Below are positions 52,739 through 62,065 of a stretch of 64,000 nt of DNA, in pieces. Under the pieces are notes generated by a model, which searched no databases, was not told the DNA's origin, and saw nothing but the letters and a program-made list of their open reading frames with translations. Both the position numbers and the translations under genes were made by a program. Source of the stretch: Streptomyces sp. 2114.4 (GTDB lineage Bacteria; Actinomycetota; Actinomycetes; Streptomycetales; Streptomycetaceae); the NCBI RefSeq assembly GCF_900187385.1, contig NZ_FYEY01000001.1, positions 1,488,001-1,552,000 of the forward strand, in the 5' to 3' direction. Within the stretch, counting starts at the first letter, position 1; the number at the start of each line of letters is the position of its first letter.

Positions 52739-55700
52739 CCGGGGTGAACGGCGTCCGTGCCGCCCTTGACCAGGACCTGGCGGCGATGGCCGGACTCTCG
52801 CGGCGCATCGCCGAGCAGATGGGCGCCGGGGCACCCGCCGCGGGGCGACCTGCTGAGCCGCACGCCGTGCACGGCCCCCGGGTGACCGTCCCGCGTGCCT
52901 CCGGCATGATCCAGGGCACCTCGCCACGTTCCCAGCAGCAGCATCTGGACGACCTCGTACGCCGCTACACCGCCAGGACCCCGACATCGAAAGGGATCGC
53001 CCAGCGCTACCGCCGTGTTCTGGCCGACAGCCGTGCCGTCGTCGGCTTCCGCAGCAGCACCAAGGAAATGCTCTACCCCCTTGCGAGCCGCCGGGCGAGC
53101 GGCGCGCGGCTGGAGGACGTCGACGGCAACGAGTACGTCGACATCACGATGGGCTTCGGCGTGCTGCTCTTCGGCCACGAGCCGGCCTTCGTCAGCGAGG
53201 CCGTCCGTGAGCACCTGTCGCGGGGCATCCAGCTCGGCCCCCGCACCACCGAGACCGGCGAGGCGGCCGAGTTACTGGCCGAGCTGACCGGCCTGGAGCG
53301 GGTGGCGTTCGCCAACTCCGGTACGGAAGCCAACTCCGCAGCCATCCGCCTGGCCCGCGCGGCCACGGGACGGGGCAAAGTCGTCACCTTCCTGGGGGCG
53401 TACCACGGCCATGCCGACAACGTCCTCGGCCGCCCCCCGGGCGCAGGGACGGAGCGCGCCACCGTGCCCGTCTCCCGCGGTATCCCGCACAGTGCCGTCT
53501 CCGATCTGCTGGTGCTCGATTACGGCAGCGACGCAGCCCTGGAGGCGATCGAGCAGCAGGCCGCGGAGATCGCCGCCGTCGTGGTGGAGCCGGTGCAGAG
53601 CAGACACCCCTCTTTGCAGCCCGTCGAGTTCGTGCGGAAGCTGCGCGAGCTGACCCGCCGCCACGGCATCGTGCTGATGTTTGACGAGATGCTGACCGGC
53701 TTCCGCCCGGCGCTGCGGGGGGCGCAGGAGCTGTACGGCGTCCGCCCGGACCTCGCCACCTACGGCAAGCTGCTCGGTGGCGGCTTCCCCATCGGAGCCA
53801 TCGCGGGCCGTGCCGACATCATGGACGGCGTCGACGGCGGCTACTGGTCGTACGGCGACGACAGTTACCCGCCCGCTGACACCACTTTCTTCGGCGGTAC
53901 GTACATCCAGCACCCGGTGTCGATGGTCGCCGCGCGGGCCGTTCTCACGCACCTCAAGGAGCACAGCCCGCGCCTGCAGGAGCAGCTCAACGCGCGTACC
54001 GCCGGACTGGCCGCCACGCTCAACGGCTTCTTCGAGGCCGAGGAGTTCCCCCTGCGGATGAGCCACTTCGGCTCCCAGTTCCGTTTCGAGCACCGCGCCG
54101 ACATGGAGCTCCTTTACCACCACTTGATGCTGCGCGGGGTGCATGTCTGGGAGTGGCGCAACTTCTTCCTGTCCACCGCCCACTCGGACGGCGACATCGA
54201 GTTCCTCGCGGATGCCGTGCGGGGCGCGCTGCGCGAGCTGCGGTCGGCGGGCTTCTTCCCGGGCAGCCGTCCCGCGGCCCCGAAGACGGTGGTCCCGAAG
54301 ACGGTCGTTCCGAAGGCAGTGGTTCAAAAGGCAGTGGCACCGGAGCCGGCCGCACCCACAGCGGCATCTGCCACGCCGGCCGCCATGACCCGGAACACCG
54401 CCGCGGCCACCGCACTTTGCCCGGCTCCCGCGAACGGGCCCGCGCCCCGCACCCCCGACTTCAGCGTCTACTTCTTCGGCGACTACCCACAGGACGCCAC
54501 CACGCCCCGGCACGGCAAGTACGAACTCCTCATGGAGACGGCGCGCTTCGCCGACCGGCACGGCTTCCACGCGCTGTGGATGCCCGAGCGCCACTTTCAC
54601 TCCTTCGGCGGCCTCTTCCCCAACCCGGCGGTGCTCGCCGCCGCGCTGTCCCGTGAGACCGAGCGCATCCGGCTCAACGCCGGTTCCGTGGTGCTGCCGC
54701 TCCACGACCCGATCCGGGTGGCGGAGGAGTGGTCGATGGTCGACAACCTCTCCGGCGGGCGTATCGGCATCGGCGTTGCCAGCGGCTGGAACGCCAAGGA
54801 CTTCGTCTTCTTCCCCGACCGCTTCGGCCGGCACAAGGAGGTGATGTACGAACAGGTGGAGCGGGTGCGCAACTTCTGGCGCGGTGAGGCGCTACGGCGC
54901 ACCACCGGTGACGGCGAGGACGAGGTGCGGCTCTTCCCCCGGCCCGTGCAGGACGTCCCGCCCATGTACACCGCGGTGGTCGGCAACCCGGAGTCGTACG
55001 AGCTCGCCGCCCGCCACGACCTGGGCATCGTCACCAACCTGATGACGCAGAGCGTCGAACAGCTCCAGGAGAACATCACCCGCTACCGCCGCGCCCGCGC
55101 CCGGCACGGCCTGGATCCGGACGCCGGCCGGGTGGCCGTCCTGCTGCACACCTACCTCGCGGCAGACGACGACACCGCGCGGACCGGGGCGTACGAACCG
55201 CTGTCCCGCTACATGCGCGCGTCCCTGTCACTGTTCAGCGGCGTCACCAACAGCCTCGGGCACAGCGTCGACCTGGCCGCCCTCAGCGAGGACGACCTGG
55301 CAACGGTGTTCCGCCGCGCGTACGGCCGCTACTGCGACCAGCGGGCCCTGATCGGCACGGTGGACAGCGTCGGCCCGGTGGTGGACGCGGTGACCACGGC
55401 GGGCGCCGACGAGATCGTCACCCTGGTCGACTTCGGTGTCGCGCCGGACGAGCTGCGCGCGGGCCTCCCCCACATCGCCGCGTTGCGCCGTCGCTACCTG
55501 GAGAACCCGGAGAAGCCTGCTGCCCCGGCAGCCTCCACGCCGGCCGCTGCCGCCGCCGTGCCGGCCGCCGCCCCCGCCCCCGTGCCTCGTGAGGCGCCGC
55601 TTTCGCCGGGCCAGGAGCGGATCTGGTTCCTGGAGCGGCTGCTCCCAGGACGTACCGCCTACAACGAGGTCAAGGCGATCCGCCTCGAGGGCCCGCTCGA

Positions 55701-58700
55701 CGTGCCTGCTCTGCGTGCGGCTCTGCACGGCCTCATCGCCCGCCACGAGGGGCTGCGCACGGTCTTTTGGGAGACGGGAGGTGAGCCGCGGCAGGTGGTG
55801 CAGGCATCGGCCCGGCCGGACTTCGAGGTCGTGGACGGCACCAGCCGTCCGGAGGCCGCGGCCTTGGAGGTCCTGGCGGCGGAGAGCGCCCGCCGTTTCG
55901 ATCTGGCGGCCGGCCCGCTGTTCGTCAGCCGTCTGGTCAGAGTTGCTGACGACGAGCACGTCCTCGTCCTCTCCCTCCACCACATCGTGGTCGACGCGGC
56001 CTCCGCCACCGTCCTGGCCCGCGACCTGTCCGCCCTCTACCGCGCCGCACTCGACCGGACTTGCCCCGCTCTGCCGACGATGGCCTGGAGCTACGCCGAT
56101 CACGCTTGCGAGCAGGCGGCATCCGCGGACGACCCCAAGGCCGCCGAGGACCTGGGCTACTGGCTCCATGCGCTCGGCGGTGATCTGCCCGTATTGGACC
56201 TGCCCACCGACCGGCCGCGCCCCGCAACGATGACGTCCAACGGCCGGGCGGTCTTCCGCACTCTCGATCCCGGTCTCTCCCGACAGCTCCGGGAACTGAG
56301 TCGTCAGCACCGGAGCACCCTGTTCATGACCCTGCTCGCCGGGTACGCGGCGATGCTGCACCGGGTCACCGGTCAGGAAGACATCGTCATCGGCGTCCCG
56401 GTCTCCGACCGGCCTCAGCGGGCCGAGGACCTGCTCGGATTCTTCGTCAACACCCTTGCGCTGCGCTTCGATCTCTCCGGCGATCCCGGGTTCGGCGAGC
56501 TGCTGGACCGGGTGCGTACCGTCGCTCTCGACGCGTACGACCACGCCGACGTGGCGTTCGAGACGGTGGTCCGCGAGCTCGCCCTGCCACGGGTGGTGGA
56601 CCGTACTCCGGTGTTCCAGGTGCTCGCCGAGTTCCAGCGCAGCGAACCGTTCCGCTTCGAGCTGCCCGGCATCGTGGCCACGCCCCTGGACGCCGGTCCG
56701 GACAAGGCCCTGACGGATCTCACCCTCTACTTCACCGACCAGCCCCAGGGCATCCGCTGTCACCTGGAGTACAACACCGACCTGTTCGATCCGGACACCG
56801 TCGAGCGGTTCTTCACCACCTTCCGGGACCTGCTCGCGGCGGCGGTCGACACCCCCCGGACACCGCTGTCCCGGCTTACCGCAGTGGCCGCCTGCGGGGA
56901 GCCCGTACCGGAGTCCTGGCAGCGCGGCCCTTCCCGTACGTCGCCGGACACCGCTGTGCACGAGCTGGTGGGCCGGCAGGCCGCCGAAGTCCCGGGCCGC
57001 ACGGCGGTCATCAGCGGCGACACCGTGCTGACCTACCGTGAACTGGACCGGAGGGCCGAGCAGTTGGCCGCCGTACTCCAGGAGCAGCACGCGGAGGACA
57101 GCTCCGATGACGTGGTGGCCCTGTGGCTGCCACGCTCCGCCGATCTCGTCGTAGCCATGCTCGCGGTACTCAAGTCGGGCCGCGCCTACGTGCCGCTCGA
57201 CCCCTCCCTCGGCCGGGCGCGCGCCCAGCAGGTGATCGTCGAGTCCGGGGCCCGGATCGTGGTGTCCACGCCGGCCGAGGCGGCCGCACTGGCGCTGCCC
57301 GGCCAACTGACCACCGTGGCACCCGACGCCACCCCGCGGCGGCCCCGTCGCGCCGCGGCCGCCACGGACCGCGAGTCCCTGTGCTGCGTCCTCTACACCT
57401 CCGGCAGCACCGGCACACCCAAGGGCGTCGCGGTGCCACACCGCAGCATCGTCGACCTGTGCCGGTGGCACCACCGGCGCTTCGCCTTCACCACAGCCGA
57501 TCGCAGCGCCGTCGTCTGCAGCCAGAGCTTTGACGCCTCGGTCCTGGAGATCTGGCCGGCACTGACCGCGGGCGCCTCGGTCACGATCGCCGACGAGGCG
57601 GTCCGCAAGGACCCGCTCGCCCTCTCCCAGTGGTACGCCGAGCAGGGCGTCACCTTCTCCATCCTTCCCACGGCGCTGGGCGAAGCGGTGCTGCAGCTGC
57701 CGCCCGGCAACCAGCCGCCACTGCGTCATCTGCTGCTCGGTGGTGACGTGTTGCGCACCCGCCCGCGGCCCGAGGCACCGTACGAGACGGTGAATGTGTA
57801 CGGGCCCACCGAGGTCACGGTGCTGTGCACGGTGGAGACCGTGGCCCCTCAAGGCTCTCCCCCGGCCGACGGGCCGATCGCCATCGGCCGCCCGGTCGAC
57901 AATGTGCGCCTGCGCGTGGTCGACGAGTCGGGCAGCCCGGTGCCGGTCGGAACCGTGGGGGAGTTGTTGGTCGGCGGCCCGGGTGTGGCCCTCGGCTACC
58001 TGCACCGGCCCGGATGCACCGAAGAGCGCTTCTGGCCCGACCCGGACGGCGGCCCGGCCGCCCGCCTGTACCGCACGGGCGACCTGGTGCGCTGGACCAC
58101 GGACGGAAAGCTCGAGTTCCGCGGCCGGACCGACGACCAGGTGAAGATCCGCGGTTTCCGGATCGAGCCGGAGGAAGTCTCCCGCGTACTCAACAGCCTG
58201 GACGGCGTGCGCGAGGCGGCCGTGCTGACCCGCCGCAACGAACGGGACGAGGCGTATCTCGCCGCCTACGCCGTCCCCGCCGACCCGGTCGGCGAAGCCG
58301 CCGACGACCGGCAGGCGTTCGCCGACCTCATGGCCGACGAACTGGCGGCCCGGCTGCCCGAGTATTTCGTGCCGCGCGCCTGGCAAGTCCTCACCGGGCT
58401 GCCCCTGACAGGCAACGGCAAGCTGGACCGCGCGAAGCTGCCGCCGCCCGACCTCGTCGCCGCGGCACCGCGACGGGAACGGCATGCCACCGGTGAGGAG
58501 ACGGGTGCCGGCCCCGGCACAGGCAGCGAGCCCGGCCCCCGCACCACCGTCGAGCGGCGGATACGGGAGCTCTGGGCAGCCGAGTTCGCCCTCGACGCCG
58601 ACGGCCTCGGGGCCAACGCCTCGTTCTTTGACCTGGGCGGCCACTCGATCACCGTGATGCGGCTGGTCAACCGGGTCCGGGAGGAATTCGGCACCGAGTA

Positions 58701-60108
58701 CCCCATGGCGCGGTTCTACCAGGAGCCCACGCTGCGGGCCATGACGTCCTATCTCACCGGGGAAGCAGGAGAGGCCCAAGCGTCCGGAGCCGACCACGGG
58801 AGCGGCGCCGTCGAACGCCGGGCGCCCGCTACCGAGCAGCAGGCGCGCTTCGCCTCGGTTCACGCCCGTCACCCTCTTCCGCAAGTCTTCAACGTCGCCA
58901 TGCGGATCACCTTCTCCGGGGCCCTGGACGTGGCGGCGCTGCGCACCGCACTGACCCGGCTCACGGAACGGCACGAGGGGCTGCGGACCCGCCTTGCCAA
59001 GGACGGCGAAGGCTGGCAGCAGGAGGTGCTTCGTCCCCGGCCGGTGGACCTCCCCGTCGAGGACCTGACCGCCCGGCCTCCCCAGGAGCGGGATGCCGCC
59101 TTGGCACGCGCCGGCGCCGAGGCCGCGGAGACCCCGCTCGACCCCGTCGCCGGCGTTCCGATGACGGTTCGCCTGCTGCGCACCGGCGAGAAGACGTGGG
59201 TGCTGCTGTTCGCCCTGCACCATGCCCTGTGCGACGGATGGTCCGTCAGCCTGCTGCTGAAGGAGCTGGCCGCGCTCTACACCGCGGCCATGACGGATAC
59301 CCCCCACACCCTGACCCCCGTGCCCTATCAGCCCATCTCGTACGCGCAGTGGCAGCGCGACCACGCCGATGCAGCCGCCGACGAGCGGAAACTGGATTTC
59401 TGGCTGCGCCAGTTGGACGGCGTTGACTTCGGAGTCGACCTGCCGCTCGACCGGCCACGCTCGACGACCGCGAGCGGGCAGGGCGGGATGGTGATGTTCA
59501 CCGTCCCGGCCGAGCTGCGTACCGCCGTGGAGCAGCTGGCCAGGCAGCGGCGCACGACCCCGTTCGTGGTCACCGCGGCGGCCCTGGGCCGGATGCTGTC
59601 GCGGAAGTCCGGGCAGCCGGACGTCTTGTTCAACATTTCCTACGCCAACCGTGAGCGCCGCGACTTCGAGTCGCTGGTGGCCTGTGCGACCACAGGGTTT
59701 GCACTCCGGGTGCGCAATGGCGCGGCCGGTCCCTTTGCCGCTCTGACGGACCAGGTCGCCCGTACCACTGTGGAGTGCATCGATCAGGTCATGCCGGTAC
59801 GCCGGATCGCCCCGGTGATGCGGGAGCGAAAGGGCATCCCCATGCCTGACCAGCTGGCTGTCGGCTTCGCCTACCAGAGCTCGCTGGATACCGACATCGA
59901 GCTACCGGGGCTGACCACGACCGTCGAGGATCTTGCCCCGGCCGCATCCCGGACAGACCTCACCGTCGGGCTCGTGCCCACCGGGGGCGTACTCGCGGGT
60001 TTCATGGAGTACTCGGCCGACCTGTGGGACCGCGCGACCATCGAGGGGTGGGCCCGTGACTACGTCGAGCTCCTGCGGAGGGAGGTGCGGCAAGCTCACG
60101 GCGGCTGA
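52735..60108 (+). CDS. Hybrid megasynthase: aminotransferase - LLM monooxygenase - C - A - PCP - C
   Basis: A 2457-aa assembly-line protein. Domains: class III PLP aminotransferase (about 85-510; Lys345 in YGKLLGGGFP); FMN luciferase-like monooxygenase (about 576-926; DFSVYFFGDYPQ, GRIGIGVASGWNAKDF); condensation C1 (about 955-1378; HHIVVDA with His1083, Ala replacing the last Gly); adenylation (about 1408-1907; YTSGSTGTPKGV, NVYGPTE, GNGKLDR); PCP (about 1936-2010; Ser1971 in LGGHSIT); and terminal condensation C2 (about 2032-2457; HHALCDG, His2163). No thioesterase. Predicted: the beta-keto group is transaminated, the alpha carbon hydroxylated, the chain joined to one amino acid, then released by C2 onto an amine. 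By-hand A-domain pocket reads D-A-L-I-L-G-V-V-L, hydrophobic, specificity unassigned. Confidence 0.93.
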   Translation: MTGVNGVRAALDQDLAAMAGLSRRIAEQMGAGAPAAGRPAEPHAVHGPRVTVPRASGMIQGTSPRSQQQHLDDLVRRYTARTPTSKGIAQRYRRVLADSRAVVGFRSSTKEMLYPLASRRASGARLEDVDGNEYVDITMGFGVLLFGHEPAFVSEAVREHLSRGIQLGPRTTETGEAAELLAELTGLERVAFANSGTEANSAAIRLARAATGRGKVVTFLGAYHGHADNVLGRPPGAGTERATVPVSRGIPHSAVSDLLVLDYGSDAALEAIEQQAAEIAAVVVEPVQSRHPSLQPVEFVRKLRELTRRHGIVLMFDEMLTGFRPALRGAQELYGVRPDLATYGKLLGGGFPIGAIAGRADIMDGVDGGYWSYGDDSYPPADTTFFGGTYIQHPVSMVAARAVLTHLKEHSPRLQEQLNARTAGLAATLNGFFEAEEFPLRMSHFGSQFRFEHRADMELLYHHLMLRGVHVWEWRNFFLSTAHSDGDIEFLADAVRGALRELRSAGFFPGSRPAAPKTVVPKTVVPKAVVQKAVAPEPAAPTAASATPAAMTRNTAAATALCPAPANGPAPRTPDFSVYFFGDYPQDATTPRHGKYELLMETARFADRHGFHALWMPERHFHSFGGLFPNPAVLAAALSRETERIRLNAGSVVLPLHDPIRVAEEWSMVDNLSGGRIGIGVASGWNAKDFVFFPDRFGRHKEVMYEQVERVRNFWRGEALRRTTGDGEDEVRLFPRPVQDVPPMYTAVVGNPESYELAARHDLGIVTNLMTQSVEQLQENITRYRRARARHGLDPDAGRVAVLLHTYLAADDDTARTGAYEPLSRYMRASLSLFSGVTNSLGHSVDLAALSEDDLATVFRRAYGRYCDQRALIGTVDSVGPVVDAVTTAGADEIVTLVDFGVAPDELRAGLPHIAALRRRYLENPEKPAAPAASTPAAAAAVPAAAPAPVPREAPLSPGQERIWFLERLLPGRTAYNEVKAIRLEGPLDVPALRAALHGLIARHEGLRTVFWETGGEPRQVVQASARPDFEVVDGTSRPEAAALEVLAAESARRFDLAAGPLFVSRLVRVADDEHVLVLSLHHIVVDAASATVLARDLSALYRAALDRTCPALPTMAWSYADHACEQAASADDPKAAEDLGYWLHALGGDLPVLDLPTDRPRPATMTSNGRAVFRTLDPGLSRQLRELSRQHRSTLFMTLLAGYAAMLHRVTGQEDIVIGVPVSDRPQRAEDLLGFFVNTLALRFDLSGDPGFGELLDRVRTVALDAYDHADVAFETVVRELALPRVVDRTPVFQVLAEFQRSEPFRFELPGIVATPLDAGPDKALTDLTLYFTDQPQGIRCHLEYNTDLFDPDTVERFFTTFRDLLAAAVDTPRTPLSRLTAVAACGEPVPESWQRGPSRTSPDTAVHELVGRQAAEVPGRTAVISGDTVLTYRELDRRAEQLAAVLQEQHAEDSSDDVVALWLPRSADLVVAMLAVLKSGRAYVPLDPSLGRARAQQVIVESGARIVVSTPAEAAALALPGQLTTVAPDATPRRPRRAAAATDRESLCCVLYTSGSTGTPKGVAVPHRSIVDLCRWHHRRFAFTTADRSAVVCSQSFDASVLEIWPALTAGASVTIADEAVRKDPLALSQWYAEQGVTFSILPTALGEAVLQLPPGNQPPLRHLLLGGDVLRTRPRPEAPYETVNVYGPTEVTVLCTVETVAPQGSPPADGPIAIGRPVDNVRLRVVDESGSPVPVGTVGELLVGGPGVALGYLHRPGCTEERFWPDPDGGPAARLYRTGDLVRWTTDGKLEFRGRTDDQVKIRGFRIEPEEVSRVLNSLDGVREAAVLTRRNERDEAYLAAYAVPADPVGEAADDRQAFADLMADELAARLPEYFVPRAWQVLTGLPLTGNGKLDRAKLPPPDLVAAAPRRERHATGEETGAGPGTGSEPGPRTTVERRIRELWAAEFALDADGLGANASFFDLGGHSITVMRLVNRVREEFGTEYPMARFYQEPTLRAMTSYLTGEAGEAQASGADHGSGAVERRAPATEQQARFASVHARHPLPQVFNVAMRITFSGALDVAALRTALTRLTERHEGLRTRLAKDGEGWQQEVLRPRPVDLPVEDLTARPPQERDAALARAGAEAAETPLDPVAGVPMTVRLLRTGEKTWVLLFALHHALCDGWSVSLLLKELAALYTAAMTDTPHTLTPVPYQPISYAQWQRDHADAAADERKLDFWLRQLDGVDFGVDLPLDRPRSTTASGQGGMVMFTVPAELRTAVEQLARQRRTTPFVVTAAALGRMLSRKSGQPDVLFNISYANRERRDFESLVACATTGFALRVRNGAAGPFAALTDQVARTTVECIDQVMPVRRIAPVMRERKGIPMPDQLAVGFAYQSSLDTDIELPGLTTTVEDLAPAASRTDLTVGLVPTGGVLAGFMEYSADLWDRATIEGWARDYVELLRREVRQAHGG

Positions 60109-60118
60109 AGGACAAGAA

Positions 60119-60143
60119 GGCCGGGGTCCACCGGGCCCCGGCC
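60119..60143 (+). terminator. Terminator of the biosynthetic operon
   Basis: An 11-bp stem (60119-60129 with 60133-60143, one G-U pair) beginning 10 bp after the megasynthase stop. Confidence 0.75.
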
Positions 60144-60287
60144 ACCTTGAATGCCCTGGTCACCGCCTGTGTGCGGCCCGCAGCCCGGGGCCCGCGGCCC
60201 GGCGCTGCCGTGGACACGGAGCGGGCGGGCCCCGAGCCGCCCCGGACCCGCTTTGCGTTGTCGGCCCGGCTGGGGTTCTCTTGCCGG

Positions 60288-61229
60288 GTGAGACGCAGAT
60301 CCCCGGTTCCTCCCGCCCCGCTCCCCCAGCGTGACGGTATCGATCCCGTACGGGTGCGGCTGCCCGCCGATCCGGAGGGGGTGTGGGGGACGGTCCGGGA
60401 GCATCTGGTCGACCGGTTCCAGGGGGCGATCGGGGCGCGGCGGGTGGACGCGATGCTGGGCGCGGGGCGGTTCGTCGGGACCGGCGGTGCGCTGAGCGGG
60501 GCGGAGCCGTACGAGCCCGGGCGGTACGTCTGGTTCCACCGGGACTTCGCGCCGGAGGTGCCGGTGCCGTTCGAGGTGCGGGTCGTCCACCGCGACGAGC
60601 GGATCGTGATCGCCGACAAACCGCACTTCCTCGCCACGACGCCGCGCGGGCGGCACATCACCGAGACCGCGCTGGCCCGGCTGCGGCGCGAGCTGGAGCT
60701 GCCCGCGCTGCAGCCCGCGCACCGGCTCGACCGGCTCACGGCGGGGCTGGCGCTGTTCGTCGTACGGCCCGGGGACCGGGGCGCGTACCAGGGCCTGTTC
60801 GGCGGGCGGCGGGTGCGCAAGGAGTACGAGGCGGTGGCGCCGTACGACGCGGCGGTGGCGCTGCCGGTGACCGTGCGCAGCCGGATCGTGAAGGAGCGCG
60901 GGGTGATGGCCGCGCGCGAGGAGGCCGGCGCGGTCAACGCGGAGAGCCGGATCGAGCTGGTGGAGCGGCGGGGCGGGCTGGGCCGGTACCGGCTGCTGCC
61001 CGCGACCGGCCGCACCCATCAGCTGCGGGTCCATATGAACGGCCTCGGGCTGCCGATCCTCCACGATCCGGTCTATCCGGTGGTCGCGGACCCGGACCCG
61101 GACGACTTCAGCGCGCCGCTCCAACTGCTCGCGAAGGTACTGGAGTTCACCGATCCGGTGGACGGCAGGACGCGGCGGTTCGAGAGCCGGCGGCGGCTGG
61201 CGGCGTGGGACCCGGCCCCGGTGGCATGA
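60288..61229 (+). CDS. RluA-family pseudouridine synthase
   Basis: A 313-aa RNA-modifying enzyme. The catalytic Asp is in PAHRLDRLTAGLALF; other motifs are VVHRDERIVIADKPHFLATTP, RRVRKEYEAVA, and the C-terminal LPATGRTHQLRVHMNGLGLPI. No S4 domain is evident at the N-terminus. It modifies uridine in rRNA or tRNA; target unknown. GTG at 60288 is a likely start, though without a clear ribosome site, and an upstream start in the open frame from 60147 cannot be excluded. Marks the return to housekeeping genes. Confidence 0.9.
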   Translation: MRRRSPVPPAPLPQRDGIDPVRVRLPADPEGVWGTVREHLVDRFQGAIGARRVDAMLGAGRFVGTGGALSGAEPYEPGRYVWFHRDFAPEVPVPFEVRVVHRDERIVIADKPHFLATTPRGRHITETALARLRRELELPALQPAHRLDRLTAGLALFVVRPGDRGAYQGLFGGRRVRKEYEAVAPYDAAVALPVTVRSRIVKERGVMAAREEAGAVNAESRIELVERRGGLGRYRLLPATGRTHQLRVHMNGLGLPILHDPVYPVVADPDPDDFSAPLQLLAKVLEFTDPVDGRTRRFESRRRLAAWDPAPVA

Positions 61230-61370
61230 CCGGGGGCCGGGAGGCGGGCGCCGCATCGCCGGGTCCGGACCGACGCCGAGCCGCACGGTATTTGCGGTGC
61301 GGTCGGCCGCCGGGTGTGCCTAAGGTGCGCCGGTCGGTGGAGTGGGTGCGGGAGAGGGACGGGCGGGCGC

Positions 61371-62045
61371 ATGCTGATTTTCGATGCGGATGACACGTTG
61401 TGGGAGAACAACGTGGTCTTCGAGCGGGTCATCGACGAGTTCCTGGAGTGGATGACGCACCCCGGACTCGACCGGGCCGGGGTGCGGGCCGTGCTCGACG
61501 GGATCGAGGCGGCGAACGCGGTGACCCTGGGATACGGCAGCAAGGTGTTCCTGCACAGCCTCGGCGAGTGCGTGGCGCGGCTGCGGGGCCGGGCCGCGAC
61601 GGCCGAGGAGGCGGCGCGGATCTCCGGGTGGGCCGGGGCCTTCGACGGGGACCGCGTGGAGCTGATTCCCGGCGTCGCCGAGACCCTGGCCGAACTCGCC
61701 CGGCGGCACGATCTGCTGCTGCTGACGAAGGGGGACACCGAGGAGCAGCAGCGGAAGATCACGGCCTCCGGGCTGACCCGGCACTTCCGCGGCGTCCACA
61801 TCGTGGCGGAGAAGAACACCGCCACCTATGAGGAGCTGACCCGCTCCTACGACCTGGAGCCGGGCTCGGCGTGGATGATCGGGAACTCCCCCAAGTCGGA
61901 CATCCTGCCGGCCCGTTCCGCGGGCCTGAACGCGGTGTTCATCCCGCACGACCACACCTGGGTCCTGGAGCACGGGGAGCTCGACCCCGCCGACGAGAAG
62001 GTGCTGCGGCTGTCGGCGTTCGGTGACCTGCTGCGGCACTTCTGA
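61371..62045 (+). CDS. HAD-superfamily hydrolase
   Basis: A 224-aa HAD phosphatase. Motif I MLIFDADDTLWENN (nucleophile Asp, then Asp two on), a helical cap, Thr in LLLLTKGDTEEQ as motif II, Lys in VAEKNTATYEEL as motif III, and motif IV in WMIGNSPKSDILPA. The N-terminal DADDTLW form is typical of the YjjG/phosphoglycolate-phosphatase-like group. ATG at 61371 begins motif I at once; a GGAGAGGG lies somewhat far upstream. Substrate unknown. Confidence 0.87.
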   Translation: MLIFDADDTLWENNVVFERVIDEFLEWMTHPGLDRAGVRAVLDGIEAANAVTLGYGSKVFLHSLGECVARLRGRAATAEEAARISGWAGAFDGDRVELIPGVAETLAELARRHDLLLLTKGDTEEQQRKITASGLTRHFRGVHIVAEKNTATYEELTRSYDLEPGSAWMIGNSPKSDILPARSAGLNAVFIPHDHTWVLEHGELDPADEKVLRLSAFGDLLRHF

Positions 62046-62065
62046 GGCTGAGAAGGGCGGGAGAG

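Noticed and set aside
55228..59364. 1378-codon minus-strand open frame
   Set aside because: Lies wholly opposite the C, A, PCP and C domains and its translation resembles no protein family; typical antisense open frame in high-GC DNA.
60109..60287. Second attachment site of a tRNA-Leu island
   Set aside because: I looked for a repeat of the tRNA 3' end (ggggttcaagtccccc) here and found none.
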